A stretch of DNA of 64,000 nt, taken from contig OY725494.1 in assembly GCA_963281255.1 (NCBI GenBank), positions 3,113,934 through 3,177,933 on the forward strand. Direction: 5' to 3'. Below are positions 1-15,869 of the stretch, in pieces. This stretch comes from Aphrocallistes beatrix. Taxonomy: Eukaryota > Porifera > Hexactinellida > Sceptrulophora > Aphrocallistidae. Both the position numbers and the translations under genes were made by a program. Numbering within the stretch: the stretch's first letter is position 1; every line of letters starts with the position of its first letter. The notes beneath the pieces were generated by a model. It saw only the letters and a program-made list of their open reading frames with translations. It made no database searches and was not told where the DNA came from.

Positions 1-4590
<4,590 letters not shown>

Positions 4591-4913
4591 TGACTCTTTT
4601 GCACTACGTTCTTCATTGAAGCACATATTTCACTTATCAGTCGGACTTGTGTACCTAGATGTAATTATTCCTTCCAAATAGCAAAAATTAATCTATGTCC
4701 ATAAAGTATATAGCCAGAGTTGAGTTTTCTAATTCGATATTCCTGTCCTTTTAATTAACCACGTGTATCTGCTGTACTTGTAATTGTTTATTGACTTTCT
4801 TTCTCTTTTGAAGCTGTAAATACAATTTGAACTGTTTGATTATTCTAATCCATGGCGGTGGGTTGTGAGTTAATTTATCAAAGAATATAAAAATGTGGAA
4901 GTGTAATAAAGTT

Positions 4914-4919
4914 CACCTA
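4914..4919 (+). terminator. Poly(A) signal AATAAA for FAM135
   Basis: A canonical hexamer lies 324 bp after the FAM135 stop and 125 bp before the BBS5 start. It is the only canonical signal in the 453-bp spacer 4591-5043, which holds nothing else recognisable. Confidence 0.6.
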
Positions 4920-5043
4920 GCCACCACTCAGGGGAGAATTTCTAACTAAAAAATCCCGTTAAAGCCTAGATATAGATGATTTAAATTCTGATTCACTATC
5001 TATAAATTAATTGAACACTTATATAATATAGCTAAGTGTTATA

Positions 5044-8000
5044 ATGTCACCAATCAAAGAGACAGAACCAGGAGCGCTTTGGGAGGACCGCTCAGTCAAG
5101 TTTGATGTCCCCACCTCAGCCCTGAAGCTCCGTCCAGGTGAGATGAAGATTGAACAAGTGGACGATGTAGAGGACACAAAGGGGAATAACGGAGACAAGG
5201 GAAAGCTGATTGTGACCAACCTCCGACTTGTCTGGATACACGACTCGAACCAGAGAATCAATCTCTCAGTCGGCTACTACAATTTCGTCAACACTTCCAT
5301 GATCAACATCGAGTCTAAATTGAAAGGCAGCACAGAGAGTCTCAAGATCTTGACACGATACAGCAAAACGAAGTATGAGTTCATCTTCTCTAACCTGGTG
5401 CGGGACATGCCCTGGCTGCACGGACTCATAAAGAATGTCGTGCGCGCCTATGATACCAGCCGGCTCTACCGAGACATCAAACTGAAAGGGCCTATCTTGG
5501 ATAACGGACAGCTGCGTATGCTGCCCAAGGAAGAGGTGCGTACCTCACCCACGTCAGTGGCGGCTCGAGGGTGGGGCTAGGTGGGCACAGGCTCAGGAGA
5601 ATCTGAGTATGCCCCACCCGCGGTCAGGCATACTCAAATTCACACAACAAATCTAATGACAAATCGTACAAAATGTGACAGTCATCGCCCTATTTGCTCA
5701 GGACGAATACTATCCAAAAATCCCAGCATGTAAAATACAGCAACTATAAACACAATATTTTAAAGAAATGTGTGTCACAATTTAAATAGGCTGTGCCCCA
5801 CCAGTGCTCAGAGCTAGCGTTCTCCCGCCTACTGTATGGGCATCTAATAAATGTATTTAGTTATTCCTGTCCGGTCCTAGGTGTACAACAAGATAGAGGG
5901 GGTCTGGAACCTGTCCAGCGAGCAGGGCACGCTAGGCACTATCTTCATCAGCAACATCCGCGTCGTATGGCTAGCAGCAATGAATGACAGCTTCAACCTC
6001 TCCCTCCCCTTCATTCAGATCAAGCACGTGTCTCTACGAGACAGCAAGTTCGGCAAGGCCCTGGTGCTGGAGAGCAGTGCTCTTAGCGGGGGATACCTCC
6101 TGGGGTTCCGACTGGACCCCCCCTCCAAACTGAAGGACATCCTCAAGGAGCTGCAGAGTCTGCACGCGATATTCAGCACTGCTCCCATACTGGGAGTGGA
6201 GGTTAGCTAGACTTGTTAGTGACTGACCTGGTGCTAGGATTTCTATTCTAGAATTTAATACTGCAAGCGCTAAGCGGCTGATACGGAGAACTGGAAAAAC
6301 CAAGTACTTATAGGCGTCCTACGGGCGACTAATGCTTCTTGCTCTAAGCAGAGGTACATATGCTAGTATGAAATTCTTAATTACACATTCGCATATTTTA
6401 GTTTTGAATCTTTAACTCGAATAATTAGTGTTAGGTATGACATTATCAACTTTGTGCCATTATTAGTAATCACAATAATACATAATAATTGGTGGTTAAT
6501 GACAATCTATGTAGTATTAGGTTGCAACGTAGCACAAGTTTATATTTCTAACTATGGAATTTAGAATTGAGTAGGAAATCTCTAAACTGAGTAATTGAAT
6601 GTGTAGCTAACGATTAGTTATCAGATATAGTAGAGTTTGATACACTTTAATTGCATAAATTATTCTTCAAAAACATGCCATTTTACAGTATTTGGTTCAG
6701 CATAAATATAGACATTAATTAAGCTTATAATAGCTACTTTTCTCCAATTAGCGGTTGGTTTAACCCTCCTTCCGCAGATCTGTATAGCTTTCTCCTCTGC
6801 ATTATCTTAACCACACAGTGTTTCACGATCATTAAATGCATCATCAGCAAAATTAGCATCAAAACCAATGCTATTAGTGTTAGGAACAGATCATTGTGTA
6901 CTGGCCATGAATTAATTCTGAACTCGAATTCCTTATGCATTCCAAAGCTGTAAAAACAAGCGGAAGAGATGACCCATATGAAGGTATTGTACGTTACTGC
7001 ATAAACCGCTGCGCAGAATAGCACAGATTGATATAGTATAACCATAATTGTACTCCGGAAGTATGATTTTCTCATTCGTTCTAACCTCAAATGTTCCTCC
7101 TTACTTTCAAACAAAGCGTCCATGCATCTTCTCTTTATAACAACGTAAAGCAGTTTACTGGAGTTAAACATTAGGAAGATCTGGATTCCCATTATTAACA
7201 CTATTATGGGAGTTATGATCAAGAATAATTCCCACATAGGAATAGCTAGTATGGAAATGATGCCACTCACTAATAACTCAATCCTCAGGAGCGGTGCGTG
7301 AAATTTAGTGATCCTGTTTGTCCCATAAGCTTTTGTCAAGTAGTTGTTCAGCCCAATTAAGAGCCAAAATAGAGCTAACAGGGAGTAGACTGAAACGGCT
7401 ACTTGTAATCTGAAAACTGGATTCTTCATTAAGTTATCCAAACCTGTACAGTTTGAATCATTCCAATGTGTAGCGCCAACTAATGTGCTATCGTACTTGA
7501 TAGTGAATGGAGTGGAGAAAAGCGGGAACAATTCAACCAGGCAGATGGCCACTATGAATTTAGACTTCACATACGCGACTTGGCTGTTCAATAATCTGTC
7601 AGTGCAATCCTGTTTTGGTAGACTCAAATATCGAATTCGTTTCCTTAGCTCGATACAATTATAGAAAAAATAACCACACCAAATAATGTTCAGGAATACG
7701 ATGAAACTTGTGGCAATGCACAACAATATCTCAAAGCTGACTGTAACCACCCGGAGAACATCTAACATTTTAAAGAATAGTTTACATAAGAATGCTTTGA
7801 TTTTCTTTCTTTCTTATTTATAATTATGCTAAGATGCTTAGATAATAGGCTTTTATTAAATTGTACCATAGTAATATTTCCTAGTTAAAATTTCCCTTTT
7901 CTAATTATGGAAATATCTTTCATAATATTTATAAGTAATTTACCAGATCTATTGTTCTATGTTGTTATTTGTGGTTCGAGTTCATTCTTAGCAAATTGTT

Positions 8001-8686
8001 ATCATTTTATATTCACAAATTACTTTGATTACAAAGTGCATTAAGTTCGTTATAATCCCTATTAGTCAATAATATCAAATCTGCCGTATTATGAAATCCC
8101 TGTTTTCTGTTTGGCTAATACGGTTTGACACCGTCATCTGAAAAGACGTGATTTTACGAAAGTTGCCTCCAAGTAAAATTCTCCATCGTATAAGGAGTAT
8201 ACTACGGTCAAATTTGTGCGATTCGGTCCAATAGATTTTTCAGGAACGAGCAGACGGACGTACGGACGTTACACGCCGTTCATGCCATAAGGCATCTCCT
8301 GTACTTGGAGCCGCACTGAAATATTTGTATTTAACGTAGAATATTACTTATGTTACTTATTTTGGTTGAAATATTTTTGAAATGTTGGAAAATACGTATG
8401 TATAAATTTTGAAATTTTAAAACAATGCATGTAGGTGGAATCCTCCTCAGTAACTTCGCCCTCAGACAGAGGCGATGTGTCAGAGAGCCTAGTGACACCA
8501 CCAGACCAGTTCGTGGAGGAGATAGAGACCGTAGAGAGTGCGACTCCAGCATGTGCCTACCTCGGATACCTGAGTGAGTCCGGACGCAAGGACCCCGTGT
8601 ACTCAGAAGAGCTAGGACTGGCCGTGGAGCGGCTGCCAGACGGCGTGAGTATCAGCAGCCTATGGGAGATTATTCCTAGCAGCTAG
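5044..8686 (+). CDS. BBS5: BBSome subunit BBS5
   Basis: Three exons (5044-5535, 5881-6201, 8435-8686), all phase 0, give 354 residues; the human protein has 341. Exon 1 opens with [12 protein letters not shown] and carries the first DM16/PH-like repeat ([12 protein letters not shown]). Exon 2 carries the second ([45 protein letters not shown]). Exon 3 ends with [20 protein letters not shown] and SLWEII, the conserved BBS5 C terminus. Known role: phosphoinositide-binding subunit of the BBSome coat that moves membrane cargo at cilia. The last intron (2233 bp) hosts a complete minus-strand gene. An acidic Ser-rich insert of about 45 residues at the start of exon 3 explains the extra length. Confidence 0.96.
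6734..7768 (-). CDS. Multi-pass membrane protein nested in BBS5 intron
   Basis: This intact 344-codon intronless ORF lies antisense within the second BBS5 intron. Hydrophobic segments lie near residues 9-36, 69-86, 124-146, 166-188, 190-210, 244-262 and 300-322, giving about seven passes. There is a basic cytoplasmic-looking loop ([23 protein letters not shown]) before the sixth and a hydrophilic tail ending NQPLIGEK. I do not recognise the family. The seven-pass layout suggests a receptor or transporter-like protein, but no rhodopsin-type DRY or NPxxY motif is present. A paralogue with the same N-terminal layout lies at 54042-55107 (shared Q-V-x-Y-x-K-x-x-x-V stretch after the first membrane segment). 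Two members 47 kb apart imply a family in this genome. Confidence 0.75.
   Translation of the reverse strand: MLDVLRVVTVSFEILLCIATSFIVFLNIIWCGYFFYNCIELRKRIRYLSLPKQDCTDRLLNSQVAYVKSKFIVAICLVELFPLFSTPFTIKYDSTLVGATHWNDSNCTGLDNLMKNPVFRLQVAVSVYSLLALFWLLIGLNNYLTKAYGTNRITKFHAPLLRIELLVSGIISILAIPMWELFLIITPIIVLIMGIQIFLMFNSSKLLYVVIKRRCMDALFESKEEHLRLERMRKSYFRSTIMVILYQSVLFCAAVYAVTYNTFIWVISSACFYSFGMHKEFEFRINSWPVHNDLFLTLIALVLMLILLMMHLMIVKHCVVKIMQRRKLYRSAEGGLNQPLIGEK
8105..8320 (-). repeat. Dispersed repeat 'GGAGATGCCTTATGGCATG', copy 1
   Basis: Read on the minus strand, this stretch begins with GGAGATGCCTTATGGCATG followed by a run of CGTCCGTACGTCCG-like sequence. The same beginning occurs on the plus strand at 9750 and 30525. 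It lies inside the last BBS5 intron. Its far end is not defined by eye. Confidence 0.55.
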
Positions 8687-9318
8687 TGGGATGCGATGGA
8701 ATGTGTCGGTTATCAATCACTAATTATTACATGTGCATTAATTGTTAAACTTCTGCAATCGTATTCACTTATTATTGATTGAATGACGGGTGTATATTGT
8801 TTTATTGCAATCGTTAAATCTTATATGAAATTACAATTTGATAATTTACGCCTAGACTACAAGGAAATGTAGATAGGTTAAAATATTTTCATTTTAGTTC
8901 GGATTCCTCAAATCCTTTACTTCATGTGGTAATGATCCGTAGACCATCTAATCGCTTCTCAGAGATCATTAGTAGAGGATTTTAAATACTGTATTTATTC
9001 TACAATCTCTACTAATTATTAACTCATAAATCATTATGATCAAATTGAATTTAACGGTTGAACTACAACATTGTCTATTTGTGATAATTATTGTAATCGT
9101 TGAGTGACGTGGGCATTCCCACCTGACCATTCAGATTCGTTTGGTTGGATTTATCTGAAATAGGCGGCTATTATTATTGACTAGTATTCATGTAATGGAA
9201 TAATTTTAGCACTTTCTTGTTGTTAGAACATATTCACTTGCTACGTTAGTCAATAGCTAGTATTACGCTGTGCAACAACTTGTTGGAGGTGTCAAGTTTA
9301 TGTTCTATTATCTAGCAT
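8687..9318. other. Intergenic spacer BBS5-ANKRD13
   Basis: AT-rich sequence with no convincing ORF, RNA gene or repeat. It must contain the end of the BBS5 transcript and the ANKRD13 promoter, but neither is marked by a clear motif. Confidence 0.5.
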
Positions 9319-12300
9319 ATGACTTCTCGAGACTTAGAAGTGAGAACTCGGTGGCCGCTCCACTACCACGTGTGGATAGGAGACAGGGCGGGGCTGGAGA
9401 GAGAGATCAAGAGTCCGGAACTGTCTCCAGAAGGTCTGGAGGCACTGGACCCCAGAGGCAACACTCCCCTCATGGTAGCCGTTCTGCTGGGACAGACGGA
9501 GCTGGTGCGGCTACTGCTGCAGCATGGAGCTAAGGCTAATGTGACGAATAAGAGCGGATGGTCAGCTCTCCACGAAGCCACCGCCAGGGCGAACCCGGAC
9601 ATGGTGAGGCACATTGGTTGAGTACTGAGTACTGAAACTGAAAATTAATTATGGTTAGAATAGTGCGTTCGGTGCTAATTTGGGGAAAATATCAAACAAC
9701 ATGATGCAACAACTGGTTGGCTAATGTATGTACGTTTAGTAAGATGTACTATGGGAGATATCCTTATGGCATAGACTGTGTGGTACCTACGGTGGCACTC
9801 TGTGAAATCTACAGTCTGATTCTCACCAATTTTTGTATGCAGGATTCTTGTAGTGTTTTGTCAAAGTGCGCTTGATATATAATGATCGAAATTTCATGAT
9901 TTCCGGTTTTTATATATTATTCGTATTTTTATAGCTTTTATGATAAACAAAATTAAAATAATGAATTCTCGACGAGTCTAGTAAGTCTTTCATCATAACC
10001 TGATTGTCACATTGAAAAAATGTAATATGAATATTTCACTAGATATTAGCCTAGGACAATTGGAAATATATTTTTTCGCATTTCTGTTTCTGTTGTTGCA
10101 CTGCTGGTCTATCAACCGACATTTTTATGTTTTGGAGCCTTGCACTAACGAGGCAAGGATGTGACACAAACCTTGTGGATTGTAGGTGTCGGAGATACTC
10201 AGCTACCGAGATCACCAGCTGTCAGAAGAGCAGAAGCAGCTTGTTCCCAGTCTGCTGCAGAACCTCAGTAAGACTGCTGACTTCTACGTGGAGATGAAGT
10301 GGGAGTTCACCAGCTGGCTTCCATTCGTCTCTCGAGTGTGTCCCAGCGACACCTATAAAGTCTGGAAGTCAGGGAAGAGTATCAGAGTGGACTCTACTCT
10401 CACTGGTATGAGGGAGGGGAGGGGTCTTATCCATTTCCTTCGTACCAATTATTTCGTTTGAATTTAATTTAAAATTGAGTTCTCCCCCTTTCTAGGGTTT
10501 GACAACATGAGCTGGGAGAGGGGACACATCTCGATCATATTCTCCCAAGACGACACGCGGGTGCAGACCATCCAGGTAGACCACGAGGCTCAGACTGCAT
10601 TCGTGGACGAGATCCAACTTCCTAACCCTCAGAACGGGCTGGTGCAGGGATCAGCTCCATTCCCTGCCAGTCAGAGGGAGGTGACGAGGAGGCTGAATAC
10701 TCCTCTCTCCTCCACACTCCTCAAGACGGACGATATCGAGTTCGTTAGGAACAGGCAAGGTAGAGAATTTATGTTCGTACTAAAATACATACTTCGCTGT
10801 TTAGAATAGTTTCGATTCATTGTGATTTGAGTACATATTTGTTATATTTCGTTTTTGAGTTGGAAGTAGTAGATTTGACATAACTCTGTGTGCGGAAATT
10901 TTCACACTATGTAAATGCAACTCTACTATTCCCAATATCAGCTAATTATTAAGCTAGGAGCGATGAGGGCAGTCATTGATATTTGTTGCAGACATGCTCT
11001 TCATCACTTTCGTTATGATTTACCTAAGCTCCTCCCAGGTATAATATTCCGCAGCGACAAGACGGACGTGGTTAACGGGCTGGAGGCTCAGGTGTACAGC
11101 GTGTGCGGAGTGAACCTGGTCACGCGGCAGAGGACAGAGCACATTCCGGAGCGTGTCAAGAAGCAGATGAAGTCCTCCTTCAATCCCCTGCAAAACATCC
11201 TGGGGTTCATGGGCCAGCAGGCCGACCTCTCCGCACTCAACCAAGAGCTAGACGCCCCGGAGCAGACAGACGGAGACCACCCAGATGGAGAATATCCGCC
11301 TATTCACACCAACATCAAGCCATCCCTCGCAGAGTACTTCTTCCCTGAGGTGGACAGGTGCGGCCAGTGCAAGGAGATCATAATCGGGAGTGTCCCTGAG
11401 GTTAGCGAGAAGGTTCAAAAGTTTAAAGGGACAGTCTGGCTGGCCGATGAGTTCCCCCTCTCAGTCGAGGAGCACGTCCTTCCGGTCATAGAGCTGTTAA
11501 GTCTCAACCTCCCCCACTTCTCCAAGCTGAAGGACTTCCTGGCCATGAAGATCCCACCGGGTTTCCCCGTGAAGCTGGAGCTACCTCTCTACCACGTGAT
11601 GGTCGCGAGAGTCACTTTCCAGAACTTCAACGGGTCTGACGGGTCAGTCCGCGTGCCATACATCTCAGCGGAGTTCCCCTCCTCTCCCGCTAGCGGCGAG
11701 TTCCAGGGGTCCAGAGTGCCAGGGTGTGGGGGGGAGACAGGGGAACTGAGGCAGAGGAGGGGGGACCGGGGACAGGAGAGTGACGAGGATGTGCCTCTAA
11801 TCGAAATGGAACAGGCAGCTGTTCGACCGAATAGAGGGTAAGTTATTCCCAACTTCATTGCCCAAGTAACATTATCATTAATTCTCACAAGTTTAGCAAG
11901 ATTCTAGCATGTACACACGCATCAGAATAATATACGCTACACACACCACCTTGATAATTTGCTGTAGAAACAAGACAGTGTATCCTATATAAGTGGGGTC
12001 TCTATAGGTTGGGTGTTCGAGACAATGTTTGTTATTTTACATATAAACCTACCTCTATAAGCGGGGAATTGCCACTACGTGGGGAATGGGGGAACTTTTA
12101 AGTTAACAATACATCACACCATTCTAATTAACCTCTCTAAGTGAGAATTCTAGAATTTTGAACTCATTTTCGGAAGAAATTCCTAAATTATAGCTATGAG
12201 CAGTCTGGACCTTCTATTTTAGGAAATAAATGCCCGAGGATTCTGACTAGTATGCTAAAAAATAATTATACAGTACACCCTCGCTAATCCGAACACTTCA

Positions 12301-14053
12301 TTCTTACAATCCGAACACCCGAAATATAATTATATTCGCCTCTATGCTTTAAATCAACGTTTATAATATTATATACAGTCGACTCCGCTTAATAGGGCCA
12401 CTGTTTAATCGGGTCAGCCGCTTAATCGGGTCACTTTTGGCAGGACCGGAATAGCTCTCACACATAGAAGCTAATACAAAATATTTTCGGTTAATAGGGT
12501 CCTCCGCTTAATCGGGGCAAAATGTCCTCTGACCGATGTGGCCCTATTAAGCGGAGTCGACTGTATTTCAATAAGATTGAGTGTTATTTCACTAATCGGA
12601 ACAAATTCACTAATCCGAACTATTTTTTCGATCATTGGCACAGAGCTGTTCGGATTAGCGAGGGTGTACTGTAATAAAAATTAAGCGTTTGCGACTACTA
12701 CTATAGTGAATACACTATTTTGACTCAAAATAGTTATCTTCGATGCATCTAAAACTTAATGGAGAATTACTATTAGAATTAAAACAGGGGAACGGGGGTA
12801 ATATAATGTTCGCCGACCTGACCTCCTGACCTCCTGACCTAGAGGTTCTACTGTGTACCACGAGTCCGGACACCTAGCGGTCCGTAGACTGTGTCAGGGG
12901 TCCGCGCGCTATTGCGGATTTCTCCCAGCCACTTTCTATGCCACTGAAGCATAAATGCTGGGGAGTCTACAGATATTATTAATTAATGAGAGGAGATCTT
13001 TTAATGAGAAGTTGCCGTCCACTACAGACTAAATTATAGAAATCTCACTTGAATATGGAAATAACTTTAAGTTCGCTTCTTCTAGAATGCCTCGCTGCGT
13101 GATAGATCCGATATGCTTCAAAGTGCCGCCGGGATATCGCGGGAGCAAACACGAGATGCTCGCCAGCACGATGGGAGGGGGCTACCAGGATGACGACGAA
13201 GCTATGCTGCAGATGGCTATCAAACAAAGTTTGTCTGAGTCTCAACAATCTGGTTGGTTTATATGAATTTAAAATACTAATATACGAATAGTAGCCCTCC
13301 ACGAAGAAAAATCTCTCCCCTAAAGAGGGTACAAGTTTTTGTTGAATAATGGTTTCTAGTCTGGTACGGCATTGCTTCTTTACATTTATCGAATTCTTAT
13401 CTTCCTTTTAATCTTAATCTTAAAATGGATTGCTGCACTTTATAAATGTGAAGATGTTGCAAACTAATCTACGTATGTGAAATATTTAGGTATGCGGGAG
13501 TACGACCAATCTTATCAAGGCTATTTAAACGACTTTGTCGACCTCGACAATGATCAGTTGCAGCTAGCTCTGCAGGAGAGTCTATCTTACAATCAGCAGC
13601 ACCAGCATCCCACCTTTACACCAGCACAAGGTAGCACACGAGCTCTATACTCTTACGAAGTGTGCAATGACTGGGTTCTTTGCAGGGTTCTATCTACTGG
13701 AGGGGGGAGGGAAGCTTCCCCCAAATTTACCATCCTAGATAGAACCGTGCTTTGATTCTTAAAAATTCTTAGATTTATGCCCTGTCATGCTAGGTCCTTA
13801 CAGCCATACGTCCGTCCCATCCACCTCCCCCTCCCTCCCGACAGCCACTGCCAATCGGAGTTCACACCCCCTCACGGCGTACCGGATGACAGGGATGACT
13901 GAAGAAGAGCAGCTGCAGCTAGCTCTACAAATGTCAAAGGCAGATGACGCTCCTCCCCCGCCCTCTCAGCCCCTTCCCCTTCCCCTTCCCCTCCCCTCCG
14001 GAGAGGACGAGGAACTGGAGAGAGTGCTTAAACTATCCTTATTGGACAAGTAG
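9319..14053 (+). CDS. ANKRD13: ANKRD13 family ubiquitin-binding protein
   Basis: Exons 9319-9603, 10186-10405, 10496-10759, 11039-11837, 13086-13252, 13490-13630 and 13794-14053 sum to 712 codons (711 residues). The N terminus has ankyrin repeats ([22 protein letters not shown], then [11 protein letters not shown]). The conserved GPCR-chaperone domain follows ([28 protein letters not shown], later [13 protein letters not shown] and [14 protein letters not shown]). The C terminus carries four ubiquitin-interacting motifs: [44 protein letters not shown] and [12 protein letters not shown]. Known role: ANKRD13A/B/D bind K63-linked ubiquitin on internalised receptors. An unusual Gly/Glu/Arg-rich linker precedes exon 5. 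Each of the last two UIMs has its own exon. Start chosen at the ATG of MTSRDLEV, just before the conserved WPLHYHVW. Confidence 0.94.
9745..10135 (+). repeat. Dispersed repeat, copy 2 (ANKRD13 intron 1)
   Basis: It starts with GGGAGATATCCTTATGGCAT and ends near 'ctgctggtctatcaaccgac', matching both the beginning (30525) and the end (31375) of the longer copy at 30510-31410. It is therefore an internally deleted relative. It fills most of the 582-bp first intron of ANKRD13. Confidence 0.6.
12269..12673. mobile_element. Tigger/pogo-like MITE (outer)
   Basis: Terminal inverted repeats TACAGTACACCCTCGCTAAT and its complement at the other end extend over 26 bp. TA dinucleotides form the ends, as expected for Tc1/mariner-superfamily insertion. 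Another MITE is nested inside, so this element is the older of the two. Confidence 0.8.
12374..12565. mobile_element. Tigger/pogo-like MITE (nested inner)
   Basis: A 192-bp element with 27-bp inverted ends beginning TACAGTCGACTCCGCTTAAT, ending in TA, inserted into the outer MITE. Relatives with the same internal 'GGCAGGACCGGAATAGCTCT' or terminal motifs lie at 19136-19322 and 23019-23170. Confidence 0.85.
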
Positions 14054-14332
14054 CCCAATCCCACTCTCAGGCATCTCAGCCTAGCCGCATCTTGTCGCTC
14101 TGTAAAGAAGTTTGTTACATAATTGTGAATATATGGAGTATTTTTACATTGCCAATTATTGGTGGATGGAATGCTATGACTGTGTAGTTACAATTACTAT
14201 TAATATGAATTATACATACGTAATACATACATCATAATGTTCACCTCCCTACACAAGCGAAACATGCTTAACGATAGTATTAACTACAAGTACATAGTTG
14301 TGTCAAAACCGAGATGCATTCTAAAGAATCTT

Positions 14333-14338
14333 AATAAA
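14333..14338 (+). terminator. Poly(A) signal AATAAA for ANKRD13
   Basis: A canonical hexamer 280 bp after the ANKRD13 stop codon and 66 bp before a MITE insertion. Confidence 0.5.
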
Positions 14339-14403
14339 CATACACACACATGTACGTATAGTTCATATTCTGACTATTCTTGTTGGGGATCCCTTCTTGT
14401 TGC

Positions 14404-14810
14404 TAGGGCTTTCAATCCCGGGATCCCGGTACATTTTCATCTGGGATTGAATCCCGGGATTGGTTCCAATTCAGAAATTATGATCGATTTCTTATTGATG
14501 AATGCTTTTTGCTCGTCATTGATATGAATCCTTTGAATCATCATGTGTGAATATGATATTTTCAATTCACACATTCTGGGTTGTTATTTAATTAACAATT
14601 ATATGTGTTGGATATCATGCGAGAAACTGTTGTAACTTTTCATCAGCTATTCCTTTTTGTTGCATTTATTTCATTTCTCATCATTCAATTAATCAAATAT
14701 TAAAAAATAATGATTAAATTAAACATTAGTATATAATAAGGTCAATCCCGGATCCCGGGATTGGAAAAAAGGTCCGGGATTGGAAAAAAGGTCCGGGATT
14801 GAAAGCTCTA
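14404..14810. mobile_element. hAT-like MITE with perfect 8-bp target duplication
   Basis: The ends are TAGGGCTTTCAATCCCGG and, inverted, TAGAGCTTTCAATCCCGG. The flanks are the identical octamer CTTGTTGC at 14396-14403 and 14811-14818. Internal copies of ATCCCGGGAT sit near both ends, making sub-terminal repeats. It has no coding capacity. Confidence 0.9.
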
Positions 14811-15869
14811 CTTGTTGCCAATAGATTGTACTAAATTTTTTTCCGGGTTTGGCTAAACCAAAAAAGGAATTTATAATTTCACAACTTCAAATTTCAATTC
14901 CCACCAGTTTCCCGGCGTACAGCTATAACATTCTGATTACTGTATATCTATATAGGATCCAGATATTAGTGGGATGATGTCCTATAATAAGTACACGTAT
15001 GTCTTCCTTTCAGAATCCGACTATTTTTGTTTTTCACTAAATTGTCCAAAGTGCGCCAACTATGTGCTCGCGTATACGTCAACAATGCTCAAAATTACAA
15101 TCTACGTATTTTACTAGAGTTTGTATTCAATTATCTGGAATATCATGTAACTTTTCCCGTCTTTAAACTTCTATTACCCATCCTATGATATGATACGTGT
15201 ATAATTAGTTTTTAAGAGTGCGAATGAGTTTGGTACTCGAAGGCGGAATCCCAAATTGATTCGACCACCGTCCTAAAGTTCAGATAGTTCAGTTTAGTGC
15301 TCCGGCTCTTGGTCATCACTGGTGTTTTTCTCATATCTTTAAAATTATCTGCAGTATTTGCAGACGAGGTGTGCAGTTATATTATACGTATAAGCAACAG
15401 CGATGGAATGGCTGAATTTGTTGATATCGCAATGTTTAAACAATTGTGTTTAAAACTAGTTCTCAATGTGAACATACACTCTGTTGTGAGTAAATAAGGC
15501 GAATATTTATTCATTATTGACTATTAATACTTGTGTCTGCATCTATTTACAATTTTCTAAAATATTAGATTAAATTAAATGTATGCGACGTATAAATCTT
15601 ATAGGATAAACTGCGTACTACAGCTCTTCAAATAGCTTCAAGACGCTACTATACAATCATCTTAGCTAGACTAACAAAGCTTTGACTCTACTTATTAAAT
15701 CTCTCTATACAGACAACATATAGAGTTAATACTTTATCTCTATGCATCGTTAAACTGCACAGTAGGCACTGTACTGTACTGGAAAAGTGGTGGATTGTTG
15801 GCTGAAGATATTTGCTTATATGTCAGTATAACCATTTTAAAATCCAACAAGTGAACTATTCAAGAACGA
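14811..15869. other. Spacer upstream of the Ig/TSP1 gene
   Basis: AT-rich sequence. A 66-codon frame at 15297-15497 has a hydrophobic start but begins with GTG, has no ATG in front and shows no family resemblance. Nothing else is seen. The promoter of the downstream gene should lie in the last few hundred bases, without a clear TATA box. Confidence 0.4.

Noticed and set aside
15297..15497. 66-codon frame with signal-peptide-like start
   Set aside because: It starts with GTG, has no upstream ATG, and no further homologous exon or family motif was found.
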